DNA of 8,518 bases from an uncultured Bacteroides sp. (GTDB lineage: Bacteria; Bacteroidota; Bacteroidia; Bacteroidales; Bacteroidaceae): the NCBI GenBank assembly GCA_905203765.1, contig CAJKXC010000084.1, positions 1 through 8,518 of the forward strand, read 5' to 3'. This document shows, one piece after another, positions 1 through 6,236 of the stretch. A program made the translations under genes and the position numbers. The first letter of the stretch is position 1, and each line of letters opens with the position of its first letter. The notes beneath the pieces were generated by a model. It saw nothing but the letters and a program-made list of their open reading frames with translations. It was not told the DNA's origin and ran no database searches.

Positions 1-48
1 GCCAGCAGATTTACAGTCTGCCCCATTTGGCCACTCTGGTATTTGCCC
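1..48 (-). tRNA. tRNA-Tyr (GTA), partial: 5' part only
   Basis: This is the 5' part of tyrosine tRNA, read on the minus strand from 48 down to the window edge. The seven-base 5' acceptor strand is GGGCAAA, followed by TA at positions 8-9, then a D-arm containing GGCCAAATGGGGC. The anticodon stem GCAGA/TCTGC (plus positions 5-9 and 17-21) encloses the loop CTGTAAA, with anticodon GTA at plus positions 12-14. The D-arm and anticodon arm closely resemble E. coli tRNA-Tyr. The bases after the anticodon stem should begin the long variable arm typical of bacterial tRNA-Tyr. The rest of the variable arm, the T-arm and the 3' acceptor strand lie outside the window, so acceptor pairing cannot be checked. 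Confidence 0.93.
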
Positions 49-99
49 TTTTGCGCTTGATAAAACTTAGTTATTACCTTTGTTTCTCAATTGCGAGTG

Positions 100-129
100 C
101 AAAGATACAACTATTTTTGTAAACTCCAA
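100..129 (-). promoter_or_regulatory. Bacteroides-type promoter for tRNA-Tyr
   Basis: Read on the minus strand, TATCTTTG (107-100) is an exact match to the Bacteroides -7 element TAnnTTTG. A weaker TTGG (129-126) lies 18 bases upstream in the -33 position. Transcription would start near 94 and give a leader of about 45 bases before the mature tRNA. The -33 part lies inside the last codons of ribH, and the -7 part begins only a few bases after the ribH stop. No terminator is visible between ribH and the tRNA, so ribH transcripts may also read into the tRNA. Confidence 0.6.
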
Positions 130-605
130 GCGAAATCCACCATTTTTATTGCAGTTATTGCACATTCATCGCCTTTATTGCCCAGCTTTCCACCGGCACG
201 GTCTTCGGCTTGCTCCATCGTATTGGTGGTAATTAATCCGTAAATAACTGGAATATCGCCAGTTGCGTTCAGTTGGGTGATGCCTTGCGTGGCGCCCATG
301 CAAACATAGTCGAAATGCGGAGTATCGCCTTTCACTACGCAGCCTATTGCAATCACTGCATCAATTTCGCAATATTCGATGAGTTGGTTGGCGCCGAAGG
401 TCAGTTCAAAACTGCCGGGAACTGTTTTAACCAGGATATTTTCATCCTTTGCCCCATGTTTCTTCAAGGTCTCTATTGCTCCCTTCAGAAGGGCGCCGGT
501 GATGTTGTAGTTCCACTCGGATACAACGATACCGAATTTCATCTTTTCTGCATTCGGAACGGAGTTGAAGTCGTAATCCGAAAGATTGTGATAAGCTGTT
601 GCCAT
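111..605 (-). CDS. ribH: 6,7-dimethyl-8-ribityllumazine synthase
   Basis: This 164-residue cytosolic enzyme makes 6,7-dimethyl-8-ribityllumazine from 5-amino-6-ribitylaminouracil and 3,4-dihydroxybutanone phosphate, the next-to-last step of riboflavin synthesis. Visible family motifs in order are: the substrate-stacking aromatic in SEWN (W31), VPGSFEL (62-68), GCVVKGDTPHFDYV (88-101) with H97 in the place of the catalytic histidine (H88 in B. subtilis), and GLITTNTMEQAEDRAG (123-138) with R136 in the place of the phosphate-binding arginine. The length is normal for the family, with a slightly extended N-terminus. The start at 605 is the only ATG upstream of the conserved core. The gene follows the TPR gene but is separated from it by a terminator-like hairpin, and I see no convincing promoter of its own. 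No other riboflavin gene is present nearby. Confidence 0.96.
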   Translation of the reverse strand: MATAYHNLSDYDFNSVPNAEKMKFGIVVSEWNYNITGALLKGAIETLKKHGAKDENILVKTVPGSFELTFGANQLIEYCEIDAVIAIGCVVKGDTPHFDYVCMGATQGITQLNATGDIPVIYGLITTNTMEQAEDRAGGKLGNKGDECAITAIKMVDFAWSLQK

Positions 606-641
606 ATTGTTTGGTTTTTATTTATTTGCGGGTTATGAGAT

Positions 642-709
642 AAAAAAAGCACGGATTATGCGAACTTCACGGCATTGTATTTCCCGTGTTTTCCGTATAA
701 TCCGTGCTT
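642..709 (-). terminator. Hairpin terminator or attenuator between TPR gene and ribH
   Basis: A perfect 13-bp inverted repeat pairs 647-659 (AAGCACGGATTAT) with 697-709. On the minus strand one C-A mismatch then leads to a few more pairs. The loop is long, about 31 bases, and may hold a small inner stem (CACGG 668-672 with CCGTG 684-688). Read on the minus strand the right arm runs directly into a T tract (648-642), as expected of an intrinsic terminator 25 bases after the TPR stop codon. There is no T tract on the plus-strand side, so it acts on minus-strand transcription. Because ribH starts only 36 bases further on without an evident promoter, it may terminate only partly. Confidence 0.75.
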
Positions 710-734
710 GAAATGTCTTATATAATAAGGTATG

Positions 735-1418
735 TTACTTCTTCAACAATTTAGCTTGTTCGATGTACTTGTCGATTTCCATAGCTTGGTATGAACGGAA
801 GTATTTGTCCTTAATAGTGGTGTATGCCTTTATTGCATCGTCATACTTGCCTTGCTTTACCAGAATTTCTCCGGCTTGTTGCAGGTAGATGGGGCTGAGC
901 GTATTGTTGTCTGCTTCGCCGGCAGCTTTCAGCAACATGGAAGCGGCTTTGTCCAACTGGCCGAGCTGTGCATAGCAGTTACCCATAGCGCCTTTCATGG
1001 CGGGAGCTATCATCTGGTCGTCTGCACTGAAGCTATCGAGTGCTTTTACGGCTTCTTCATATTTGCCGAGGTGTGCATAGCAGATACCCATGTAAGCCTT
1101 TGCCAGATTACCGGCTTTAGTGCCGCTGTACTGGTCGGCAACTTTAGCGAATCCTACGAAACCGATACTGTCGCCGTTCAATGCCTGTTCGTATGCGTCT
1201 GCCTCGAAGTACTCTTGTCCTTTGAAAAGGGCGGCTTGTGCTTTCTCTTCGCGCGGATCGGCATAGAGGTTTTTGTACATCACTACACCGGCTACGATGA
1301 TAATTACTGCTACTACGGCACCGATGATTGCTTTTTTGTTCTTAATGAAGAATGCCTCCGATTGTGTCAGTGCGTCTTCCACATTTAAGGCCTCATTCGT
1401 CTTTTTTTGTTCTGCCAT
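735..1418 (-). CDS. Membrane-anchored tetratricopeptide repeat protein (YfgM-like)
   Basis: This 227-residue protein has a polar N-terminal segment of about 28 residues ending in Lys-rich FIKNKKA. A single hydrophobic membrane segment follows (about 30-48, rich in Val, Ile and Ala), then a large soluble part. The soluble part is made of TPR-like helix pairs: about 104-137 (YMGICYAHLGKYEEAVKALD), 141-171 (GAMGNCYAQLGQLDKAASML) and 175-206 (AGEILVKQGKYDDAIKAY). The layout of short cytosolic tail, one membrane helix and periplasmic TPRs resembles E. coli YfgM, a SecYEG-associated protein. Residues 53-70 also look like the conserved post-membrane segment of that family. The exact role in Bacteroides is not known, and the YfgM comparison is inferred from architecture. 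The gene has its own promoter upstream, divergent from recF, and ends at a hairpin. Confidence 0.88.
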   Translation of the reverse strand: MAEQKKTNEALNVEDALTQSEAFFIKNKKAIIGAVVAVIIIVAGVVMYKNLYADPREEKAQAALFKGQEYFEADAYEQALNGDSIGFVGFAKVADQYSGTKAGNLAKAYMGICYAHLGKYEEAVKALDSFSADDQMIAPAMKGAMGNCYAQLGQLDKAASMLLKAAGEADNNTLSPIYLQQAGEILVKQGKYDDAIKAYTTIKDKYFRSYQAMEIDKYIEQAKLLKK

Positions 1419-1466
1419 TTTTATATAATCTTTTTGTTATTATTCTTACATAGCTATTTCGACCCG

Positions 1467-1498
1467 CAAAAGTAAGTTTTTTATGGCTATCAACGAAA
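1467..1498 (-). promoter_or_regulatory. Bacteroides-type promoter for the TPR gene
   Basis: On the minus strand TACTTTTG (1474-1467) matches the -7 consensus TAnnTTTG exactly. TTTC (1498-1495) sits 20 bases upstream and is a one-mismatch -33 element. Transcription would start near 1460 and leave an A/T-rich leader of about 40 bases before the ATG at 1418. No riboswitch-like structure is visible in this leader. Confidence 0.6.
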
Positions 1499-1557
1499 TT
1501 TAGAAGCATCTTTTTTTGTTTTGCATCCCAAAAGCCCGAAATTCTTCCTACTTTTCG

Positions 1558-1600
1558 ATAAGCTAAGCTTCACCTCAGCATTAAAAATAAGCAAGCTTAT
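1558..1600. repeat. Interrupted inverted repeat beside the recF promoter
   Basis: ATAAGCT (1558-1564) pairs with AGCTTAT (1594-1600), and GCTT (1567-1570) pairs with AAGC (1589-1592). This makes 11 paired bases around a small asymmetric internal loop (AA against A) and an 18-base centre. The right arm ends directly against the -33 TTTG of the recF promoter. It has the position of an operator or of a transcript end for something upstream, but A/T-rich intergenic DNA forms such repeats by chance fairly often. Confidence 0.35.
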
Positions 1601-1631
1601 TTTGTACTGCCTTCGGTTTGCATTATCTTTG
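1601..1631 (+). promoter_or_regulatory. Consensus Bacteroides promoter for recF
   Basis: TTTG (1601-1604), a spacer of exactly 19 bases, then TATCTTTG (1624-1631) gives a full match to the Bacteroides sigma-ABfr promoter. Transcription would begin around 1637, leaving a leader of about 17 bases before the recF ATG at 1654. No other plus-strand promoter is evident before the DciA-like gene, so this one probably drives both. Confidence 0.8.
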
Positions 1632-1653
1632 TACCCGAACTCATCGTTATTAT

Positions 1654-2766
1654 ATGATACTGAAACGTATATCCATACTCAATTATAAGAACCTGGAGCA
1701 AGTGGAGCTTTCTTTCTCTCCCAAGTTGAATTGCTTTTTCGGGCAGAACGGCATGGGAAAAACGAATCTGCTGGATGCTGTCTACTTCTTGTCCTTCTGC
1801 AAGAGCGCCGGCAATCCCATTGATTCACAGAATATTCGCCATGATGCCGACTTCTTTGTCATACAGGGTTTCTACGAGGCTCCCGACGGTACGCCGGAAG
1901 AAATCTATTGCGGTATGAAGCGCCGGCAGAAGAAGCAGTTCAAGCGGAATAAGAAGGAGTACAGCCGCTTGTCCGACCATATCGGTTTCTTGCCGCTGGT
2001 AATGGTATCGCCTGCCGATTCGGAGCTGATAGCAGGAGGCAGCGATGAGCGCCGCCGCTTTATGGATGTAGTCATTTCGCAGTACGACAAAGAATACCTG
2101 GAAGCGTTGATTCGTTACAACAAAGCGCTTGTGCAGCGCAATTCGCTGTTGAAGAGCGAGCTGCCGGTGGAGGAAGAGCTCTTCCTGGTGTGGGAGGAGA
2201 TGATGGCGCAAGCCGGTGAGGTGGTGTTCCGCAAACGCGAGGCCTTCATCCAGGAGTTCATTCCCATTTTCCAGTCTTTCTATTCGTTCATTTCCCAGGA
2301 CAAAGAGCGGGTAGGGCTGACCTATGATTCCCATGCCCGCAATGCCTCTTTGCTGGAAGTGCTGAAGGAGAGCCGGGTGCGCGACCAGATTATGGGCTAC
2401 TCCCTGCGTGGCGTGCATAAGGACGAATTGAATATGCTCCTGGGTGACTTCCCGATCAAGCGTGAAGGCTCGCAGGGACAGAACAAAACCTATCTTGTAG
2501 CCTTGAAACTGGCGCAGTTCGATTTCCTGAAACGCACCGGGACTACCGTGCCCCTGTTGCTGCTCGATGATATCTTCGACAAGCTGGATGCATCGCGCGT
2601 AGAGCAGATTATCAAGCTGGTGGCAGGCGATAACTTCGGACAAATCTTTATAACCGATACGAACCGCGAACACTTGGACCGCATTCTGCATAAAGTGGGC
2701 AGTGACTATAAGATGTTCCGAGTAGAAGCCGGCGTAGTAGCCGAAATGAAGGAGGAAGAAGCATGA
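1654..2766 (+). CDS. recF: DNA replication/repair protein RecF
   Basis: RecF is an SMC/ABC-type ATPase that binds gapped DNA and, with RecO and RecR, helps load RecA at stalled forks and gaps. The 370-residue reading shows an N-terminal ILNYKNLEQVELSF segment, then Walker A GQNGMGKT (30-37). The RecF-typical stretch DERRRFMDVVISQYD lies at about 131-145, the ABC signature motif EGSQGQNKT at 271-279, and Walker B LLLLDDIFDKLD at 301-312, with a D-loop-like continuation. Length and motif order are normal. The start at 1654 is chosen because an in-frame ATG at 1618 lies upstream of the -7 promoter element and so cannot be in the transcript; it would also add 12 unconserved residues. The stop overlaps the next start as ATGA. 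Confidence 0.96.
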   Translation: MILKRISILNYKNLEQVELSFSPKLNCFFGQNGMGKTNLLDAVYFLSFCKSAGNPIDSQNIRHDADFFVIQGFYEAPDGTPEEIYCGMKRRQKKQFKRNKKEYSRLSDHIGFLPLVMVSPADSELIAGGSDERRRFMDVVISQYDKEYLEALIRYNKALVQRNSLLKSELPVEEELFLVWEEMMAQAGEVVFRKREAFIQEFIPIFQSFYSFISQDKERVGLTYDSHARNASLLEVLKESRVRDQIMGYSLRGVHKDELNMLLGDFPIKREGSQGQNKTYLVALKLAQFDFLKRTGTTVPLLLLDDIFDKLDASRVEQIIKLVAGDNFGQIFITDTNREHLDRILHKVGSDYKMFRVEAGVVAEMKEEEA

Positions 2767-3053
2767 AACGCAATAACGCCGAGCAGATAGGGGAGCTCAT
2801 CCGTAATTTTCTTCGTCAGGAGAGCCTGGAATCTCCGTTGAACGAGCGTCGGCTTATCAGTGCCTGGCCTGAAGTGCTGGGCCCCGCCATTGCATCGTAC
2901 ACCCGCGAACTCTATATCAAAAATCAAACCCTCTACGTACACCTTACCTCAGCCGCCCTTCGCCAGGAGTTGATGATGGGGCGTGACTTGCTGGTGCACA
3001 ATCTGAACCGGCATGTCGGTGCGCAAGTAATCACTAATATCATCTTTCGATAG
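2763..3053 (+). CDS. dciA: DUF721 / DciA-like protein
   Basis: This 96-residue protein of the DUF721 family, to which the replicative helicase loader/operator DciA belongs, consists mostly of the family core. Near the N-terminus is IGELIRNFLRQ, followed by the conserved LISAWPEVLGPAIASYT (W35-P36), then LYVHLTSAALRQELMMG (about 57-73) and a C-terminal helix and strand ending at NIIFR. In species without DnaC or DnaI, DciA is known to help load DnaB at origins. Whether this short form does so is inferred from family and context. Its ATG overlaps the recF stop (ATGA), indicating translational coupling. Its 3' end overlaps the convergent cyclo-ligase gene by 14 bases. Confidence 0.88.
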   Translation: MKRNNAEQIGELIRNFLRQESLESPLNERRLISAWPEVLGPAIASYTRELYIKNQTLYVHLTSAALRQELMMGRDLLVHNLNRHVGAQVITNIIFR

Positions 3054-3600
3054 GCCGTTCCGCAGCTGGCTGCGTTATGATCTCGTCCATACGGATGTCG
3101 AACGCTTCCGCCGGAACTTCTTCAACTACCTGGTAGGGGAAGCAGATGCCTGCCTTGTAGGCAGAGGGAATGCGGGGCAGGAGACGATCGTAGTAGCCCT
3201 TGCCGCGTCCCAGGCGATTGCCGTTGCGGTCGAAAGCTACACCGGGAACAGCTATGAAGTCGATAGAAGCATAGTCGGTGAATACCTCTCCGGTAGGCTC
3301 TTCGATGCCGTAAGCGCCGATGGCAAGGTCGTTCGGCCCGGTGTATATTCTCAGCTCCAGGTCATTGCCCACAACCACTGGAAGTAAGATACGCTTCGTT
3401 CGGCTCCACTTCCGGATAAATTCATGCGTATCCACTTCGTCTTTCAGCGAGTGGTATAGCAAGATAGTTTTTGCCGCCCTGAAAGCCGGATGTGCTTCGA
3501 GGGCGGCAAGTATTTCAGCAGACTGACGCGATGCGGTAGATTTGTGTCGGGTCTTCAACAAAGCCACCTGCTTGCGCAGTTCTTTTTTTCTTTCCATCAT
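3040..3600 (-). CDS. 5-formyltetrahydrofolate cyclo-ligase (MTHFS)
   Basis: This 186-residue cytosolic enzyme uses ATP to turn 5-formyl-THF into 5,10-methenyl-THF, returning a stored and inhibitory folate form to one-carbon metabolism. Evidence is the basic N-terminal helix KKELRK (5-10) used for ATP contact in the family, YHSLKDEVDTHEFI (49-62) with the conserved EVDT, and the hallmark VPGVAFDRNGNRLGRGKGYYDRLL (118-141) with its glycine-rich GRGKGYYD. Two adjacent ATGs (3600 and 3597) are possible starts. The conserved KKELRK follows immediately, so a later start is unlikely and the 86-base overlap with the upstream S41 protease gene looks real. The gene is last in the five-gene cluster, and no terminator is visible after it. 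Confidence 0.94.
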   Translation of the reverse strand: MMERKKELRKQVALLKTRHKSTASRQSAEILAALEAHPAFRAAKTILLYHSLKDEVDTHEFIRKWSRTKRILLPVVVGNDLELRIYTGPNDLAIGAYGIEEPTGEVFTDYASIDFIAVPGVAFDRNGNRLGRGKGYYDRLLPRIPSAYKAGICFPYQVVEEVPAEAFDIRMDEIITQPAAERPIER

Positions 3601-5254
3601 CTTTCTTTTCTTCCATTAAGGGTGCTTCTTCCGGCGCTTTGGGGAAGGCTTCGCCATTCTCCAGCAGTTCCAATGCCTTCTTCACGGTGGCATCACTCTG
3701 GTTAATGTAGCGGATGTACGGTTCTCTGCCCAGGATATTGTAGATAATGTTACCGTAAAGGTTTCTTTCCAGCAGTTGGTAGGACTTGTGGATAAGCAGG
3801 TTGCGTCTCTTTACACCTTTGGAGTCGGCAAAGCGGATGAACTGCTCTACGATGCCTTGCTGGCGGAGATATTTTAGCATATCCTCTTCGTTCTCAAATT
3901 CGCTCAACTTTGCACGGTTGCGGTCGGTGTAGTGGAAGCTGTATTGCAGAATCAACCCTTTGTTGCTTACCTCTATCAGATAGGAAGAAACGCCGGTCGT
4001 GTCTTGTGGTACGAATATATCGGGCATGATGCCGCCGCCGCCATAAACCGGTCTTCCCAGACTGGTGGAGTAGCGCAGGCTTTCATCCAGCTTGATGCTG
4101 TCGCGTGAGAAGAATTCGCCGTGTTCGTAGCGGGTAATCCAGTCCATCTCATACTTGCTGTCCTTACCGTTCTCGTACGGACGCTGGATGCAGCGGCCCG
4201 ACGGGGTGTAGTAACGGGCAATGGTGAGGCGGATGGCTGAACCGTCGCTGAAGTCGATAGGTTGCTGTACCAGTCCCTTTCCGAAGGAACGGCGACCTAC
4301 GATGGTACCGCGGTCATTGTCCTGTATGGCTCCTGCAAAGATTTCGCTGGCAGAGGCCGAACCTTCGTTCACCAATACGATCAGCGGCATCTTCTGGCAA
4401 CTGCCCGTGCCGTTGGCATACTCTTCCATGCGGGGATATTTGCGGCCGTGGGTGTAGACTATCAGTTTCCCTTCGGGCAGGAATTCGTTGACCATGCGGG
4501 TGGCGGCTTCCATATATCCGCCGGTATTGTCGCGCAGGTCGATAATCAACCCCTGGCACTTCTGATGGCTCAGCTGCGCAATGGCATTCAGCAACTCCAC
4601 ATGGGTGGTGCGGCCGAACTTGCTGATTTGTATGTAGCCGAAGTCGTCGTTGATCATATAGGCTGCGTCGATGGTATTTTGCGGGATGTCGCCACGTGTG
4701 ATGGTGAAGTCGAGCAAGTCCTTCTCTGTGGCACGTTTGATGCCGAGTTTTACTTGGCTGCCCTTCGGGCCTTTCAGGTTGCGCATGGCTTTCTCGTTGG
4801 TCAAGCCTTTGCCCACAAACAGGCTGTCGTTGACCATCACGATGCGGTCGCCCGCCATTAGGCCCACCTTCTCAGAGGGACCGCCTGCGATGACACTGTT
4901 GATGTGTATTGTGTCTTCCTGAATAGTAAACTGAATGCCGATACCGCTGAAACTGCCTTCGAGTTCGGAATTGACTTCTTCCAGTTTCTGTGCCGGGATG
5001 TAGGTAGAGTGGGGGTCAAGTTCCGCAAGTATCTGCGGCATGGCCTTTTCTACCAGGTCGGTCATGTTGACGGTGTCTACGTACTGGTCATCAATGACAC
5101 GCAACAAAGCATTCAGCTTGTTGGACGAGCCGTTGATGATACCCAGCCGGTTGCCGGCAAAATGTCTGGCATAAAAAGTTCCAATCAAAATTCCCGCCAC
5201 TACGCTGATCGCTATAATAAGCGGCATAAAACGGGAAGTGCCTTTTGTACTCAT
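3515..5254 (-). CDS. S41 family C-terminal processing protease (CtpA/Prc type)
   Basis: This 579-residue envelope protease is predicted to be periplasmic and anchored by an N-terminal signal or membrane segment (about 10-28, PLIIAISVVAGILIGTF). A helical region follows, then the S41 entry motif LDPHSTYIP (79-87). A PDZ domain spans about 100-175 (GIGIQF, VGLMAGDRIVMVN). The catalytic core is about 190-350: FGYIQISKF (205-213), LIIDLRDNTGG (236-246), NEGSASASEIFAGAI (296-310) and RRSFGKGLVQ (321-330). S301 and K326 stand 25 residues apart, as the Ser-Lys dyad does in Prc and in plant CtpA. A C-terminal region of about 150 residues ends in an acidic-then-lysine-rich tail (about 542-557) and a final Cys. 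Substrates in Bacteroides are unknown. The last 86 bases are shared, in another frame, with the cyclo-ligase start. Confidence 0.95.
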   Translation of the reverse strand: MSTKGTSRFMPLIIAISVVAGILIGTFYARHFAGNRLGIINGSSNKLNALLRVIDDQYVDTVNMTDLVEKAMPQILAELDPHSTYIPAQKLEEVNSELEGSFSGIGIQFTIQEDTIHINSVIAGGPSEKVGLMAGDRIVMVNDSLFVGKGLTNEKAMRNLKGPKGSQVKLGIKRATEKDLLDFTITRGDIPQNTIDAAYMINDDFGYIQISKFGRTTHVELLNAIAQLSHQKCQGLIIDLRDNTGGYMEAATRMVNEFLPEGKLIVYTHGRKYPRMEEYANGTGSCQKMPLIVLVNEGSASASEIFAGAIQDNDRGTIVGRRSFGKGLVQQPIDFSDGSAIRLTIARYYTPSGRCIQRPYENGKDSKYEMDWITRYEHGEFFSRDSIKLDESLRYSTSLGRPVYGGGGIMPDIFVPQDTTGVSSYLIEVSNKGLILQYSFHYTDRNRAKLSEFENEEDMLKYLRQQGIVEQFIRFADSKGVKRRNLLIHKSYQLLERNLYGNIIYNILGREPYIRYINQSDATVKKALELLENGEAFPKAPEEAPLMEEKKDDGKKKRTAQAGGFVEDPTQIYRIASVC

Positions 5255-5270
5255 TGTCTATTCTTTCTTT

Positions 5271-5705
5271 TTATTTGTTTTCAATATATACCACTTCGAT
5301 GTTTGCACGTCTCAGCAGCTCGATGCCGTCTTCCAGGCGATATTTCTCGGAGTAAACCACCCGCTTGATGCCTGCCTGGATAATCAGTTTGGCGCATTCT
5401 ATGCAGGGAGAGGCGGTGACGTACATCGTGGCGCCGTCGCTGCTGTTGTTGGAGCGGGCTATCTTGGTGATGGCATTTGCTTCGGCGTGTAGCACGTAGG
5501 GTTTGGTCACATTGTCTTGGTCCTCGCATACGTTTTCAAAGCCGGAAGGGGTACCGTTGTAACCGTCGGAGATAATCATCTTGTCCTTCACGATCAATGC
5601 ACCTACCTGCCGACGTTGGCAGTACGAGTTTTCCGCCCAGATGCTTGCCATGCGTATATAGCGCTTGTCCAGTGCTTCCTGTTTATCTTTCATTGAATCG
5701 TCCAT
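5271..5705 (-). CDS. Deoxycytidylate (dCMP) deaminase family protein
   Basis: This 144-residue cytosolic zinc enzyme of the cytidine/deoxycytidylate deaminase superfamily is predicted to convert dCMP to dUMP for thymidylate synthesis. The zinc site is clear: HAE (73-75, H73 ligand and E75 proton shuttle) and SPCIEC (99-104, C101 and C104 ligands). The segment IISDGYNGTPSGFENC-like (44-60, here ending NVC) and VGALIVKD (34-41) are typical of dCMP deaminases. The related annotation is ComEB, and I infer dCMP rather than another substrate from the YNGTP motif. Two in-frame ATGs, 5705 and 5693, could start it; the upstream one leaves a 15-base gap to the lipoprotein gene. The protease gene begins 16 bases after its stop. 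Confidence 0.92.
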   Translation of the reverse strand: MDDSMKDKQEALDKRYIRMASIWAENSYCQRRQVGALIVKDKMIISDGYNGTPSGFENVCEDQDNVTKPYVLHAEANAITKIARSNNSSDGATMYVTASPCIECAKLIIQAGIKRVVYSEKYRLEDGIELLRRANIEVVYIENK

Positions 5706-5720
5706 GATATTTCCTTTTTG

Positions 5721-6236
5721 TCATCGGTGTGAGAAACCCATTACGTTGGTCTTTTGTCCGTCATCATAGAAGAGGCTCAGCGAACTTGCATCCCCTTCGT
5801 ACTTATAAATCTTTTGTAGCCCGGCAATGAATGCTTTGGCCAGAGGGTCGCTTTCCGAACCGGTGGTGTGATCGATGTAAAGGGATATTGTATGTTTCTT
5901 TCCGTCGGCTTTCCATGTGCCGGTGACGGTTGAACTGATGCCCCGGGCGGTGAAGGTAGTGCCCATCAGTTCGCCGTTCAGTTCGGAACCCTCGAAATTG
6001 AGTGTGAAGGTATTCTCGTTGTTGAGGGCGTTCATACTACTATCGTAGTCCTTCTCATTGTTCCACAAATTAGGGAGAAACCTTTGGTTGCTACCCTTTG
6101 TGGTGAGGCGGCTGAGTTTCCAGGTCTTTCCTGCAAAAAGTTCGATAAGGTCGTCCTCGTTATCACATCCGCTTAATACGGGCAGTAATGAAAGTACGAG
6201 CAACAGGCAACTGATATTCCTTATAATTCTTTTCAT
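5721..6236 (-). CDS. DUF4847-like lipoprotein, function unknown
   Basis: This 171-residue predicted lipoprotein begins with a basic MKRIIRN start, a hydrophobic stretch and the lipobox LSGC, with C24 as the lipidated residue. The residues directly after it are DNEDD, an acidic run like the lipoprotein export signal that sends Bacteroidetes lipoproteins to the cell surface. The rest is rich in short beta-strand-like stretches: GKTWKLSRL (36-44), FTLNFEG, GTTFTARG, VTGTWKADGKKHTISLYI and SSLSLFYDD. This suggests a lipocalin-like beta fold, as in DUF4847 proteins; that assignment comes from memory of the pattern and not from a search. Its ATG overlaps the stop of the M3 peptidase gene (ATGA), so the two are probably translated together. 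No catalytic motif is visible. Confidence 0.8.
   Translation of the reverse strand: MKRIIRNISCLLLVLSLLPVLSGCDNEDDLIELFAGKTWKLSRLTTKGSNQRFLPNLWNNEKDYDSSMNALNNENTFTLNFEGSELNGELMGTTFTARGISSTVTGTWKADGKKHTISLYIDHTTGSESDPLAKAFIAGLQKIYKYEGDASSLSLFYDDGQKTNVMGFSHR

Noticed and set aside
75..82. TACCTTTG on the plus strand, a match to the -7 consensus.
   Set aside because: It would drive transcription antisense into ribH, lacks a TTTG about 20 bases upstream, and no plus-strand gene follows.
606..734. An FMN riboswitch ahead of ribH.
   Set aside because: The region is a simple hairpin with a T tract and is too short and too unlike the multi-stem FMN aptamer.
1618..1653. A 12-codon upstream start for recF at 1618.
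   Set aside because: It lies before the -7 element at 1624-1631, so it would not be in the mRNA, and the added residues do not resemble RecF N-termini.
1825..2691. A 288-codon open frame on the minus strand opposite recF.
   Set aside because: It is the antisense shadow of a strongly conserved gene, rich in His, Gln and Leu, with no recognisable domain or promoter.
3061..3074. CGCAG-CTGG-CTGCG stem as a terminator for the convergent genes.
   Set aside because: Only five pairs and no T tract on either strand; it lies inside the cyclo-ligase coding sequence.
4262..4861. A 199-codon open frame on the plus strand opposite the S41 protease.
   Set aside because: It is antisense to the PDZ and catalytic parts of the protease and its translation shows no family features.
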